Below are positions 11,055 through 21,902 of a stretch of 64,000 nt of DNA, piece after piece. The stretch's first letter is position 1. Each line of letters begins with the position of its first letter. The DNA lies in the NCBI GenBank assembly GCA_024220505.1, contig JAKZZE010000011.1, positions 1 through 64,000 on the forward strand. The letters are read 5' to 3'. Made by a program: the position numbers and the translations under genes. The stretch is from Rhizopus arrhizus. Lineage: Eukaryota > Mucoromycota > Mucoromycetes > Mucorales > Rhizopodaceae. The notes beneath the pieces were generated by a model. That model worked only from the letters and a program-made list of their open reading frames with translations. It had not been told where the DNA came from and made no database searches.

Positions 11055-12530
11055 TAAGTGGATGCATAATAGAATACGTAAAAGTGGAGATAAATCGAGC
11101 ATTGTGGCAAAATCAACGCGTCGATACTTCAAGAGATAAGTACTCACGGGTTATTGGAAGACTACCAAGGATGTTCATATGAAGTTGGAGGAGATTGGAC
11201 ACCCTATGTCGTATCAATCGGCCATCAATGTTTTACATTCAGTTGAAATTTATGCTGAAATCAAAAAGAAGAAGCCATTATTGACTGAAAAGCACAAGAA
11301 GGCTCGATTGGCATGGGCCAAAAAGCATCAATATTGGACAGTACATGACTGGCAATGTGTGATCTTTTCTGATGAGACCAAAATTAACATTTGAGGCTCT
11401 GATGGTTGCAAATATTATTGGAAAAAAAAAATGCGATCGTTTACAGCCCCATCGTATCGACGTTACTGTGAAGCATGGAGACGGTGGTCTCATGTTATGA
11501 GGTTGTATAACCAGCGCAGGGCCTGTATACGCATGTCATGACTATGATGGTACCATGAATTCAGAGCTATACCAAGAAACTCTTGCTACAAGTCTGAAGG
11601 ACACCATGGAATACTATGGTCTGAATTGGAAACCATCGGTATTTCAGCACGACAATGATCGTAAACATCGATCAAAGTTCACAACGCAATGGATGAAAGA
11701 TAGTGGCATGGTTTACATTGACGATTGGCCATCACAAAGTCCAGATCTTAATCCTATTGAACATGTATGGCATCATTTGAAGTTAAAGCTGAGCATGTAT
11801 GATAATAGGGTGACTAGCATCCATGAACTGTGGGAAACATTCGAAAATGAATGAATTTGTTTATTAAGGAACAGTGCATCAAATATATAGACAGTATGCC
11901 CGACAGAATACAAGCAATATTAGCAGAAAAGGGTGGTTCCACTCGATTTTAAAAAAGTCAAAAAACTGCACCAACCGACCTCCGCTTTTTTCTGGACGCG
12001 CTTTAAATGTATACTCAGCGTCTGACTTTGAAAGCTTTGTCAATAAGTCATAATAGTATTAAATTTGTTTGGTTCAAGTTTCATAATGTTTGCTGTTAAA
12101 CTGACAGACCTATGCTCTTATTTCCGAAAAACTAGGTTACGTTGGTGCAGTTTTTTGACCCACTGTATTTAAGGAGACGGTACGGATGAATATAAAGACT
12201 TTTAGTTCCGTTATTGGATATCTTTGTTAACAATAATATCTCAGTCAGGATAAATGTTTTCATGACTAATGATGATCCGGTAAGTAATCGTCATTCCCTG
12301 TTCAATATGCTCATATTATCAATAAACTATATTACAACTATGTCATCTTATTTGACTATGTGAAGTTAATATGAATAAAGCTTAATATAAAAATCTAATC
12401 AAAGTATTTTATTGATCTGTGTTGGGAATAATATTATAAATGATTCCAAGTTATGTCAACATATTATTTAGGATCATATCTGATTCCTTTTACTAAAATA
12501 AAGCGACTATAATCTTATGTATCCTTAACA

Positions 12531-13119
12531 ATTATTATATCATTTTTATTTTTAACACAAGACGACATTTCCTTTCTACATCCACAATTTTGATGTTCCA
12601 TTAACTTTCATTACAAACAAGAAATGATTATTATGAAACAAAGTCATCATCAAGAAGGCAGTTATTCCATTATGCATGAAAAAGCAACATTCTATTTTTG
12701 CTTTCTCCTAAAAAACATATAAATTTGATATCAAATCTGACATCGATCGGACGAAGAAAAACCTCATACTTTAGAAGCAATTACATAATGAGCTTTAAGC
12801 AGGTCACATCTTACCTTTTCTCACAAAGATATCAGAGCGCAAGAGTGCATATTGCTTTCCGTTACAATCACTGGAATCCTTCTAATCATAACATGCAAAA
12901 ATAAATTTTGTTGGCCAAACGTTTTTCCAATTTTCTACTGAATGTACTCCAGTTCCCTCAATGGTTAGACTTTTGTTTGACCTAGTAGCAACATGATGGT
13001 CATGCTAGCTATTAGGCGGGAGCTCGTATCCAGTAGCCGATATCAATCTTACTTCCAAACAGTTAGGTGGTTTTACACCATTTAGCGAAGGATGGGGTGC
13101 GGCTAGTGTTTCTACCACA
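12531..13119. other. A+T-rich intergenic DNA, no gene seen
   Basis: One 68-codon frame (12698-12904) has no recognisable features and lies among repeats; I do not support it as a gene. Confidence 0.4.
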
Positions 13120-13740
13120 ATTCTGAAATTAAGCGGGCAACCACAGGATTTTGGGGTTTAACCAACCATAGCCATAGAAATCATCAGAGATCCAAGCTTA
13201 ACTTTAGTCATAGGCCAAATTTTAGCTATAAGCCTATCCATAGGCACAAAAATAGTGGGCTATGTGTAAAAATGGCTTTGTATGATTTGTAGACCAAATG
13301 GGGTGTGTCTAGTGTTGGTTATCACTCCGCTTAACTTTAACTATAAGCCAAATTTTAGTCATAAGCCTAGCCATAGGCACGAAAATAGTGAGCTATATGC
13401 AAAGATCACTTTATCTCGTTTATATACCCAATGGGGTGCGCCTAGTGATGGTTCTCACTCCGAAAAATAACCGGACAACACTGGATTTTAGTTTTTCGCT
13501 ATAGCCATGGCTCTAACTTTAGTTATAGTCACGAAAAATGCCCAAACCACAACTCGGAAATTAAGCGGGCAACCACAGGATTTTGGGGTTTAACCATGCA
13601 AATACTCAGAGATCCAAGCTTAACTTTAGTTGTAGGCCAAATTTTAGCTATAAGCCTAGTCATAGGCACAAAAATAGTGGGCTAGGTGTAAAAATGGCTT
13701 TGTGTGATTTACAGTGCAAATGGGGTGCACTTGGCTAAAG
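13120..13740 (+). repeat. Local direct repeats with about 120-bp and 40-bp units
   Basis: A block containing CAAATTTTAGCTATAAGCCTA, CATAGGCAC, AAAATAGTGGGCTA and CAAATGGGGTG recurs at about 13196-13305, 13336-13445 and 13618-13735. A companion block, AATTAAGCGGGCAACCACAG, occurs at about 13127 and 13561. The text TAGTTATAG / CCATAGCC also recurs as short inverted words. No coding potential. It looks like a decayed tandem or nested non-autonomous element. Confidence 0.7.
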
Positions 13741-14045
13741 CAAAAGATAGGTCCCGGAGATCGCTAGCCACAATTAAGCTCCGATCTGCATGAAACTCCG
13801 AATATGCATTCTTTTACCTCGTATCATCTTTGATGCCAAATTTGGTAAGATTTCAATCAGCGCATCAGGTTCTATTGGCCATTGAATTTGCCTAGTCTAC
13901 CACTTAGTAAAATGAAATTGGGTGACCAAGATTTCAGAATTGGTCCAGCAGTTGCGGATGAGAAATTTATAGGAGTAGATACAATAAGCTTTATTAAAGT
14001 CTGTAACAGTAATTAAACTTTATTAAATGAATAAAACTGCACTGG

Positions 14046-15150
14046 CTATGCACAATGAACTCTACGAGACCTTCTGTGTTGTCTAGTAGTAGGTGTTTCC
14101 AGACTAGAGCGACCAGCTAAATCGGTCATTGCATCCATTATCGGAGCTGTGGGATCAATCATTCCAGGAGTTACTGCTGTAGAGCGAGTAGGGGGCATCC
14201 AGTCCTCGTCATCTGTACTATCCTCGCTTGAAGAAGCATCAGAATGATAGTCGTGCTCGAACTGGAATGGCTCATGCCGGTCTTCTTGACTATCATCGAT
14301 CTCAGCACCAACGTTTCCATCTGCAGCACGAGTAATCCATTCATATGAGTCAATATTATCTTCTGTTACCCCTTCACTAACTGTTCGCTGAAATGATACC
14401 TCTTGCAAGCATCGTTCCATCCCGCGGATAAGTCCATTGTCCCGATTTTCATACCTCCATAAGTACTCTAATAAACGTGCTGGGCAATGCTTTGCGGTGC
14501 GATAACGAGGGTGAACCAAAGATTTGACATCTCGCCATAGACCTTCTATAGTGTTTGTATTTATCATGCCCTCTGTATGGTTACCCTCTACATTATCCCG
14601 AGTAGCAAAGCCATGGGAATGGTTAACAACCTCATGCCGACGGAAAAAAAAACTCACTAGAGCTATAGTTTGCTGGAGCGAATATATGATTCTGCAATCT
14701 TACATCATCAGGATGAAGTGAGGAATAAGCCCTCCATCCATCGCTACGGATGACTGCTCCTTCCTTGCAAAACTGGTAAAGGATAGGCAACAATGTAGCA
14801 GCAGTCCTATTCGGAACGGTACAGAGCATACGGCGTCCAGCAGAGAACTTCTGTCTCGTCTCTTGAACACCAGTTGTAGGATCGGTATAGCTGTACGTAA
14901 TACCAGTACGAAGGGCTTCTACCATTCCAAAAACCCAAACTCCATCTCTGCGTGATCCACGATTGTATTTACGCTTGCCAAATTTGGACTCGTCAATTTG
15001 AATATCATCACAGAGTTCGTTGTCACCGAGCTTGTAGTCACCAAAATACCTGATAAAATCGTTGTGCATAAGCATCTGACAATCAACAGCAAGCTGACTA
15101 ACAGTAGGACCACTAATGCGAACCGTTTGTTGTAGAACAGCGTCTGATCA
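14046..15150 (-). CDS. Merlin/ISXO2-type DDE transposase, second copy
   Basis: Two blocks join across a phase-consistent GT-AG intron, 14631-14703 (73 bases). Upstream block: open from about 15150 to 14704, with a GPTVSQLAVDCQ helix-turn-helix-like region, then DIQIDESKFGKRKY and VIRSDGWRAY (first two acidic residues). Downstream block: INTNTIEGLWRDVKS (third catalytic Glu), ending at 14046. About 100 acidic, Ser/Thr-rich residues follow the catalytic domain. There is a stop in frame just upstream of 15145, so the 5' end is either spliced (an AG lies there) or missing. Related to the gene at 1-943 but diverged. Confidence 0.75.
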
Positions 15151-15169
15151 TAACGGACATTGAATAATC

Positions 15170-15740
15170 ACAACTAAAAGAAGTATATTAAAATTGATAA
15201 AAGATAATAATTTAAATCTTTATCAAATAAAATATAATCTTCTTCTTTTTATATAAAACTATCACAATTAGATTCATTCTATAAAGTAAACATGAACAAT
15301 AAATAAGTCATGATCTTTACTATTCATCAATTCTGTAAATGAATAATAATGGATCAGGTACCTAGTCAAATTTGATCTGACTGGAGGCATTTCATATAAA
15401 TATATCTTTCCTCTCAATGAAGACGGGACAATCCTCCCAGATCAGTTAAAGAACAATAAGATCTATAAAACAACGAATTAAAAATTTTCATAATCGATTC
15501 AGTGATCATTCTTCAATCAAACATGTCAATTATTGGATCTACGCTCATAACAACTCATTTACCCGCCAACTGATAGAAGAATATAAATAGTAGACTTTGT
15601 AATGATTTCTTTTTAAAAAATTAAGATTGTCTTAAATAAAGTTCAGTCTCAAAAAGTATTCTTTGGTTTTTATCGCTACCTTAATTACTTTACCAGAACA
15701 TAACAAATACGACAGACACCTTCCATTATCTCTACAGTAT
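15170..15740. repeat. Decayed LTR-like sequence
   Basis: Shares a series of motifs, in order, with 16290-16730: TTTTCATAATC, GAATATAAATA / GATATAAATA (TATA-like), AAATAAAG.TCAGTCTCAAAAAGTA. These look like promoter and polyadenylation parts of related LTRs. No gene is visible. Confidence 0.45.
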
Positions 15741-15818
15741 TACTTTATTGTTAAAGGAATTTATAGCCTTATATCCAATATGCTAATCAAAATAAGATTT
15801 TTTTCATTATGAATACTG

Positions 15819-16279
15819 TGTTTTAATCGCAAGATTAAGTAAAAAAATTAAACAAAAAAACAATAGCAGCAATATAAAATTAAAATCCTTCTTTATTGCA
15901 GATTTCTTTATATTGCGAAAACGCCTTGCTGTAGGGATAAAAAGTTGGCATCTATTTATATTCTTTGTGAGCGTAGATATAAAAGATATAGACTCGGTCA
16001 CGATGTCGTGCTGAAGAACCAATGATTAAGCTAAAGCTTGTCGATGTTCTAATATATGCATCTGAAATTGAACAATAGAAATAATAACCAGTCAATTAAC
16101 TTTGATCTAATTACTTTTGGGGTTGACAATTGATTAGACTCTCTAGGATGACAGATACTGATCTTATTGTTCTAAATTTGGAAAAGTGTGGAATTGTTCA
16201 ATCATAGTTTAATCTTTTGTGTATCGTTATTTATTTTAATACAACTGATATCATATAGAAAATAACTATGTTTACAACA
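15819..16279. repeat. Solo LTR-like repeat (copy B, uninterrupted)
   Basis: 461 bp, TG...CA ended, about 97-98% identical by eye to copy A (1400-1478 + 7829-8215). It preserves the pre-insertion sequence CTTTATTGCAG where copy A received the chromovirus. Confidence 0.8.
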
Positions 16280-16280
16280 C

Positions 16281-16912
16281 TTGTATTAAGACTTATGTTT
16301 ATCAATGTCTACTACGATCAGTTACTGTTCTACAACAGAAGTATCAACTAAAATAACAAGATCCAATCCAATATCAGGAATATTGCTAATCTTTCATATA
16401 ATTGAAATAACGCGTAAAATAACGTTATTCAAATCAGTGAGGAATTCCCAGAATAAAAGATAATCTATGACAGACATACAAAAGAACAAATGAAAAGTTT
16501 TCATAATCATAATTATAGATGACACTTGCTAAAGTACCTGAATATTAGAAGAACGCTTACAATAGAAGATATCGAGCCACTCACTCAATAAGATATAAAT
16601 ACCTACCTTCAATTAGAATAATTTTTACTTCAACTTAAACTGAAATAAAGATCAGTCTCAAAAAGTACTCAAACTGTTTCTTTATTTTTGTTTACACCTT
16701 TTATTTTATTATCTTAACCATTATACAACAACTTCTTCTTATCAAAGAACTCTCATTAATACAAAACATATTCTAAAAGAATATGTTTAATTGGAATTGA
16801 TTGTATAACCTTATTTAAATAAACTTATATTTTTATTTTATTTAATTATGATCTTGTATTAAGACTTATGTTTATCGATGTCAATTACAATCAGTTGCTG
16901 TTCTACAACAAT
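16281..16912 (+). repeat. LTR-like segment bounded by 60-bp direct repeats
   Basis: CTTGTATTAAGACTTATGTT...TGTTCTACAACA at 16281-16338 recurs at 16854-16912 with few changes. Between them is an A+T-rich segment with a TATA-like motif and an AAATAAAG signal. Possibly a solo LTR (TGTTCTACAACAG ... TATACAACA) with duplicated flanks. Confidence 0.5.
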
Positions 16913-17550
16913 AGGAAATGCATGATATCTATCCTTAATAGATAATAGGTGAACTAGAATTAGGCAAGTAGCTATTAATGAACGACCTTCTGCTGTTGAA
17001 ATGATTCTGCATTTTCAAAAAAAAAAAAAGTGCATTGATGGCAGCCATCCTCCATCTTGGTGCCTTTCACTTACAAATGGTAATAATATTTTTTATAGTG
17101 TATTACAAACACAGCTTAATTGCTTTCTTCTTTTTTTCGTTTTCAATCGTAAAGTACTTTTTAGTGCATTCAAAGAGTAATTATGACAAAGAAATTACCT
17201 TCTGTTATTTTATTTTTTTGTTTATGAAGAAACCGTCTTTTTGGTCTGTCGAAAGTTGCTTAATTTAGTTGTACCGTTCAATAATGATAGTCTGTAGTCA
17301 TATTGTATCATTCTTGTCATTTCGCTTTTAATGAAGTCTTTCTTTTTTTTTTTAACATGAAATGTTTTACGAAAGTTAAGCGCGTGACCCTTTTATTATA
17401 TACAAATGTATTTGTATTATTTTTCTTTTTCTTTTCTTCTTTCCTTTCCTTTTACTTTAAACTTTCGTAGTTCATTTTTATTCAACGCTCCTTCCTTTAA
17501 CTTCATTTACCCTTCCCATTCATTTTCTTTTAATAAATGCACACATAGTA
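16913..17550. other. Intergenic, presumptive promoter of the coiled-coil gene
   Basis: A+T-rich with long pyrimidine runs (17410-17520), typical of fungal core promoters. No coding region supported. Confidence 0.4.
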
Positions 17551-18740
17551 ATGACAGCTATTTTAAACCTACATCATTATGATGAACCTACCTCTCCTAC
17601 TTTTTCCAACTTTTCATCTGAAAAAACACCATCAGAAATCAAGAATGTATTAAAATCAACATTTCGTTCTCTTCAAGAAAGAGAAAGAGGTTGGTGAATG
17701 TATATTTGTGCTATGGAAGCATATTTATGCAGTTCTCTATTTTAGATCTTAGACTTGCTGCCTCAGTAGGTAAGGCTTTACTAGAAGATAACAAGTTACT
17801 AGAAGACCAAACCAAATTACTGCTGGAGTATAAAGATTCTAGAACTGAAGATAAGCAACAGCAACAAATTATTGACTCACTTAAACAAGAACATCAAGAA
17901 CTATTAAATCAATATCATTCCATCACTACGACCAATAAACAAATGAAAGCAGAGGATGATCATGCGAAACTTAAAGTGCAATTAGATATGCTATATGAAA
18001 AGTTGGAAAACACATACAGTATAATTGAGCGATATGACGACGAAAGGCGTATCCACTTGGAACAAATAAGATTGCAGCGAAAATACGAAGCTGAAAAGAA
18101 AAGCAGTAATAAAATCACCAACTTATCTGTAAAAGTGGACTGTATTAGCATTGAAAATCATGCTTTATTGGAAGAGAAAGAAAAGATAGAGGATCGCTTA
18201 AGGAGTGCTATGCAAGAATTGAAGGCGACGAGAGATAGGGTATTTGCACTACGAGAACTACAAGAACAGTATAATGCGCTCAATGAAAAATACCATCACC
18301 AAACACTTCATGTCAATCAACTGGAGTTGTGGATTAAGGAATGTCAAAATGAGCCTGTGGACTTGTTCCCTAAATTCAGTCATGAGATAATACAAGGATC
18401 CTCATTATTTTCCGAGCAACAATTGTACAGTAATGAAGGCTTGGACAATCAAGCTTATGATGACATAAATAGCTATCTACGTATACAGAAAAAGAGACAT
18501 TCAGTATCATGGAGTTGCTTTGCCAATGTTGGAAAAAAAAAGAAGCAGGCAAAAATAGAGATATGTCAATGGCCCAACAAGAAAGGAAAACGCTTTTCGT
18601 TTAGCTTCAATTTATGTTACTCTATCTGGCGCACTGTTCGTTTTATGCTAGTCATTCAATTATCTTTCTTTTTCGTATTATTGGACTATTCAAACAGTGA
18701 CGATGAAAAGATGAAAAAGAAAAAAAAAGATCTTGTATGA
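17551..18740 (+). CDS. Coiled-coil protein with CC1-box-like motif and C-terminal membrane segment
   Basis: Model: 17551-17689 + 17746-18740 (56-base intron), 377 residues. The splice joins ...LQERER to DLRLAASVGKALLEDNKLL. That segment (about 47-65) fits the LxxAAxxGxxLLxxN pattern of the CC1 box, by which BICD, Spindly, HAP1 and TRAK adaptors bind the dynein light intermediate chain. Long heptad-rich helices follow (65-260). Near the C-terminus lies a basic segment and a hydrophobic stretch (RFMLVIQLSFFFVLLDY), then an acidic/lysine tail. I infer a membrane-tethered dynein-adaptor-like protein. The motif match is by eye; an unrelated coiled-coil protein is possible. Confidence 0.7.
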
Positions 18741-19167
18741 TTCATAATAAAATGCATAGTTCCTCTTCTTTCGTCAAGGAAATTCTAAATATAGTAAAGT
18801 TATTGTTCTCCATCAAAAATAAATACTTTTTGATCAAGTTTCAAAGGACAGTTCTATATTTGAATTTGATTCATATTGTTAATGAGATATCTAAATGAAT
18901 CCTTTTCTTTTGCATAACATGTATTAGCTTCATTGTTTTCGCCACCCTTCTTGGACAAATCATTATCTCTTTTCTGCTTTGTCTATCAACAAAATATTTG
19001 TTGCATGTATCACAATTAAAAAAGGAGTCAAGGGACATAGAAATCTGCTGAAACAATCTTGATAGCCAATTAATTTTCGTTGTGCGTCCCTTTATAAAAA
19101 ATGTCACATCTGCTTTTCTACTCTTTTTTTTTTTAAAAAAAAAAAAAAAAATAACTCACACTATTGT
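18741..19167. other. Intergenic between coiled-coil gene and first permease
   Basis: Contains T and A homopolymers near 19120-19150. A 78-codon minus-strand frame (18871-19107) lacks convincing features. Confidence 0.4.
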
Positions 19168-20455
19168 ATGGCAGATTCAGCTTTAATTGCAAACACAACA
19201 CTTTTATTAGAAGATAAGGGTCGAAATGGAGTACCTGACTTGACTTGGGTGAATGTTGCAATTGCTTCATCGTTTATTCTTGTGAATGGTTAGATATAAC
19301 AAAAAAAAAGGGATAATTTTTCTTACTCTTTTTTTTTTTTTTTTTTTTTTTCATAGGTGCTATTTCTGTTGTGTTAGGTTTAAAGCTTGAAAAGACATTG
19401 ATTATAGCAGCATTACGCTGCCTTATTCAGTTGACTATTATGGTAAATACACATATATCTCATATGTTATTTATTAAACTATACACACTTAGGGTTTTAT
19501 TCTTGAAGATGTGTTTAAAACAAAACGACCAGAGCTTGTTATGTTGATGGCTTGTGAGTTGTATGATATTTGATGAACCAAAGAGAATCTAATCCATGAT
19601 ATAGGTGTGTTGATTCTTCTTGGAGCATATGAAACAGTCTATAACAAGTCAAAACAAACTTATAAAGGCATGGTGAGTAAGGATGATGATGATCAATTAT
19701 GGATTCAGATATTAATCTCACATCTAGTTTATATCTGTATTGTTATCATCAGGCATATCTACATTAGTAATTGGTATTATTGGTTCACGATGGGCCATGA
19801 AACAAAAACCGTTTTGGTTACCCGAAGTATTTATTCCTACAATGGGCATGTTGCTTGGTAACGCAATGAGTGGTATGGCCGTTGCCCTCAGTAGTTGTTT
19901 ATCCAGTGTGAGTCATCAAAAGGAACAGATAGAAACATATTTGGCATTTGGTGCTAGTCGATGGGAAGCAGGACGATCCATTGCGATTGAAGCAGTTCGG
20001 CTTTCGATGTTGCCAACGATCAATCAAATGTCCGTGATTGGATTGATCGCTATTCCTGGTATGATGACGGGTCAAATATTAGGTGGTGCACCTGTGAGTA
20101 ATGCGGTCAAATATCAACAGATTATTATGTTTTTAATCTCTGCTAGTACCGCATTAGGTGTCCTTAGTGCAGTTATCGTAAGTTTCTTTCCAATTAACAT
20201 AGTTTAAAATGGATGGAAGCTAACCCTTTTTAGTCTTGTGTTAGAGTATTGATCGATTCACGTCACAGACTTAGACCAGAAAGAATTATTAGTGGCAGGG
20301 CCAGTTTATTACAAGATATCAAACAAATATTTATTTCACTGTGGAAATTATTTGTACACTTTTTCTGTTGTTGCTTTACTAAATCAAGAAAAGCAAAGAG
20401 GATGATAGATGAAGATGATGAAGATTATCAACAAAATGAACCTTTATTAAATTAA
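19168..20455 (+). CDS. FetB/ALS3-like (UPF0014) ABC permease, copy 1
   Basis: Model: 19168-19288, 19357-19442, 19493-19553, 19605-19676, 19753-20177, 20234-20455; all borders GT-AG, 328 residues. Matches the UPF0014 family (E. coli FetB iron exporter permease, plant ALS3): multiple hydrophobic helices, the FIPTMGMLLGNAMSG segment, LAFGASRWEAGR (the coupling-helix region expected to contact an ATPase), and the signature GMMTGQILGGAP. The tail is basic, then acidic (DDEDYQQNEPLL), and probably cytosolic. The partner ATPase (FetA/STAR1-like) is not in the window. Substrate in fungi is not known from sequence; metal export or tolerance is the family precedent. Paralogue at 44352-45620. Confidence 0.88.
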
Positions 20456-20504
20456 ATATAAATTCTACCTTTTGAATAGGTTTGTTACATTAATAATAAA
20501 AAGT

Positions 20505-21597
20505 TTATTTTTTACAATTACTTTTATGCTTTTCTGATATAGTCTTTAATAAATTTGTAATGAATACCTTTTCATGTATCAACCTCAATGTGTCCTTTTG
20601 TTGTGGCTGTTGTAAAAGAATAATGAATTCCAATAAAGTATTAGCAGATAAAATATAAAGTTGATTTGTATCTAATCCAAATTGTTGCATGTTTTTATAA
20701 ATTGTCTTTTTCACTTCCAATGTTAAACAAGAAACAGCATAAGCCCATTTCTCTGTATCTGACATATCATCACTGAGCCTTTTCATCTTTCTTTCTATGG
20801 ACTAAATCGTATTTTATATAAGACACACAACTTTCTTATTCAACTTGCCTGATCAGCTTTATTTTTTATAAAGAACACAGGTACATCATATTGATTTGCT
20901 TTCCTTGCGAGGTCTATATCAGTTGCCATCAATCGATCATCAAACACAATCAAAAGTGCATCAAAGGCACCCAAACAATAATTTTTAAAAAAATACTTGG
21001 ATGGATGACGCAGAGTACCAATACCTGGCATGTCCCACAAAGCAATAGTAGATAAAATGGGATGTCTATAAGCCTTTGGTTCAATCGTAGTTTCTACTTC
21101 ACCTACGACTGCTCTTTTTGGATGATCATGTTTGTAACCCAACAAGGCATTCACTAAAGAGGACTATTTTTATATAATAATCAATAAGAAAATAAAATAT
21201 ATAGATTTCTTTTATATACTTTGCCAGTGCCAGAGGATCCAACGATGGCTATATTACTGTAAGCAAAATCCAGACACAACATGCCTTCAGCACGACGTCT
21301 AAGATAATCTACTGATAATGCATTTCTTTTAACTCCGAATATGTTTCTGATGGAAGACAAGAAATAATAAAAGGGTGCAAGGGGTGAGATAACCACACCC
21401 AACAATCCACCCATAGCAACATCCAATATTTGATTATCTTTACTGAATTCGTAAGCACCAATGATAGGTAATGCCAACATGATAACAGGGGATAAGAGAA
21501 CAGCGGAGCCTGCTGCACTTAGAATTTGAAGACTTCTTTTTGCACTTTCTTTTTTCCATAAGTCATCGGCTGTCAGATTAGATTGTTCAATTCCCAT
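20505..21597 (-). CDS. IRG-like dynamin-family GTPase
   Basis: Model: 21597-21220, 21163-20849, 20801-20505; 329 residues. Two hydrophobic stretches (about 27-47 and 60-85) precede the GTPase domain, suggesting membrane association. G1 is GSSGTGKSS (120-128, split by intron 1), then VVGEVETTIEP (switch region), G3 LWDMPGIGT (about 165-173) and G4 NKAD (about 227). The VETT-...-WDxPGIGT spacing is the hallmark of immunity-related GTPases (IRG/p47). Intron 2 starts GC (CAG|GCAAGT). An in-frame upstream ATG at 21705 would add 36 residues; I prefer 21597. The C-terminal helical part is shorter than in vertebrate IRGs. Confidence 0.8.
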
Positions 21598-21841
21598 CTT
21601 TAATGAGTGAGAAAAGAAAAGAAAAGAGAAAGTGAGAGAAGCTTGTTCCTGTGCTCTACTGTGAATCACATGAAGTCTGATTGTGTAACACAAAAAAGAA
21701 ATCATGGCAACAAGTAAATTGAAATTTAATTTGTTCTATTTGTTGATGTCATAAAAGTAGATTGAATAAAGAGTAAGATAATGACAAAGATATGTAGAAT
21801 CATGTGACAACATTTAGTGAAGTGCCCTGAACCTGAGATAT

Positions 21842-21868
21842 GCTTTTTTTTTTTTTTTTTTTTTTTTT
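21842..21868. repeat. Poly-T tract in divergent promoter region
   Basis: 27-base T run in the 305 bases between the divergently transcribed IRG-like gene and the RING-CH gene; likely nucleosome-excluding promoter DNA. Confidence 0.5.
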
Positions 21869-21902
21869 CTCTCTTTTTCTTTCTCCTATTCTGCATTATT
21901 TA

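Larger units (their letters stand above)
9297..11854 (+). pseudogene. Tc1-type transposase, disrupted
   Basis: The gene starts near an ATG at 9297. A helix-turn-helix remnant (IGNRVGVHRNTVNRY, in a shifted frame) is interrupted by the inner element and resumes after 11057. Downstream blocks carry the DDE residues: VIFSDETKINI (near 11370-11393, followed by a stop), FQHDNDRKHRS (near 11640) and DWPSQSPDLNPIEH (near 11725). Stops and frameshifts between blocks, notably in 11394-11555, make it non-functional. Confidence 0.85.
8896..12165 (+). mobile_element. Degenerate Tc1/mariner element with 209-bp inverted repeats
   Basis: Flanked by TA at 8894-8895 and 12166-12167. The inverted repeats (8896-9104 and 11957-12165) are near-perfect and begin CAGTGGGTCAAAAAACTGCA. 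Inside is a broken Tc1 transposase gene and, within that, a second Tc1 element (9425-11054). Confidence 0.9.
8618..12530 (+). repeat. LTR-like repeat of a third family, split by a Tc1 element
   Basis: Bases 8618-8895 and 12168-12530, read together, match the minus strand of 28545-27975 with scattered substitutions and indels. Shared landmarks are TGTTAGAACTT (8667), a TATTTATAGACATG promoter-like motif, and AAAGTATTTTATTGATCTGT further along. The likely LTR runs from 8667 to 12530 (TGTTAG...TTAACA). The Tc1 insertion at a TA accounts for the interruption. Confidence 0.7.

Noticed and set aside
12698..12904. 68-codon plus-strand frame
   Set aside because: Low-complexity A+T-rich context among repeats and no recognisable motif.
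17035..17268. 77-codon hydrophobic frame
   Set aside because: Composition follows the T-rich DNA; lies in the promoter region of the coiled-coil gene.
18871..19107. Minus-strand frame with CDTC-type pair, looked zinc-finger-like
   Set aside because: Only one Cys pair, no second half, no splice partners.
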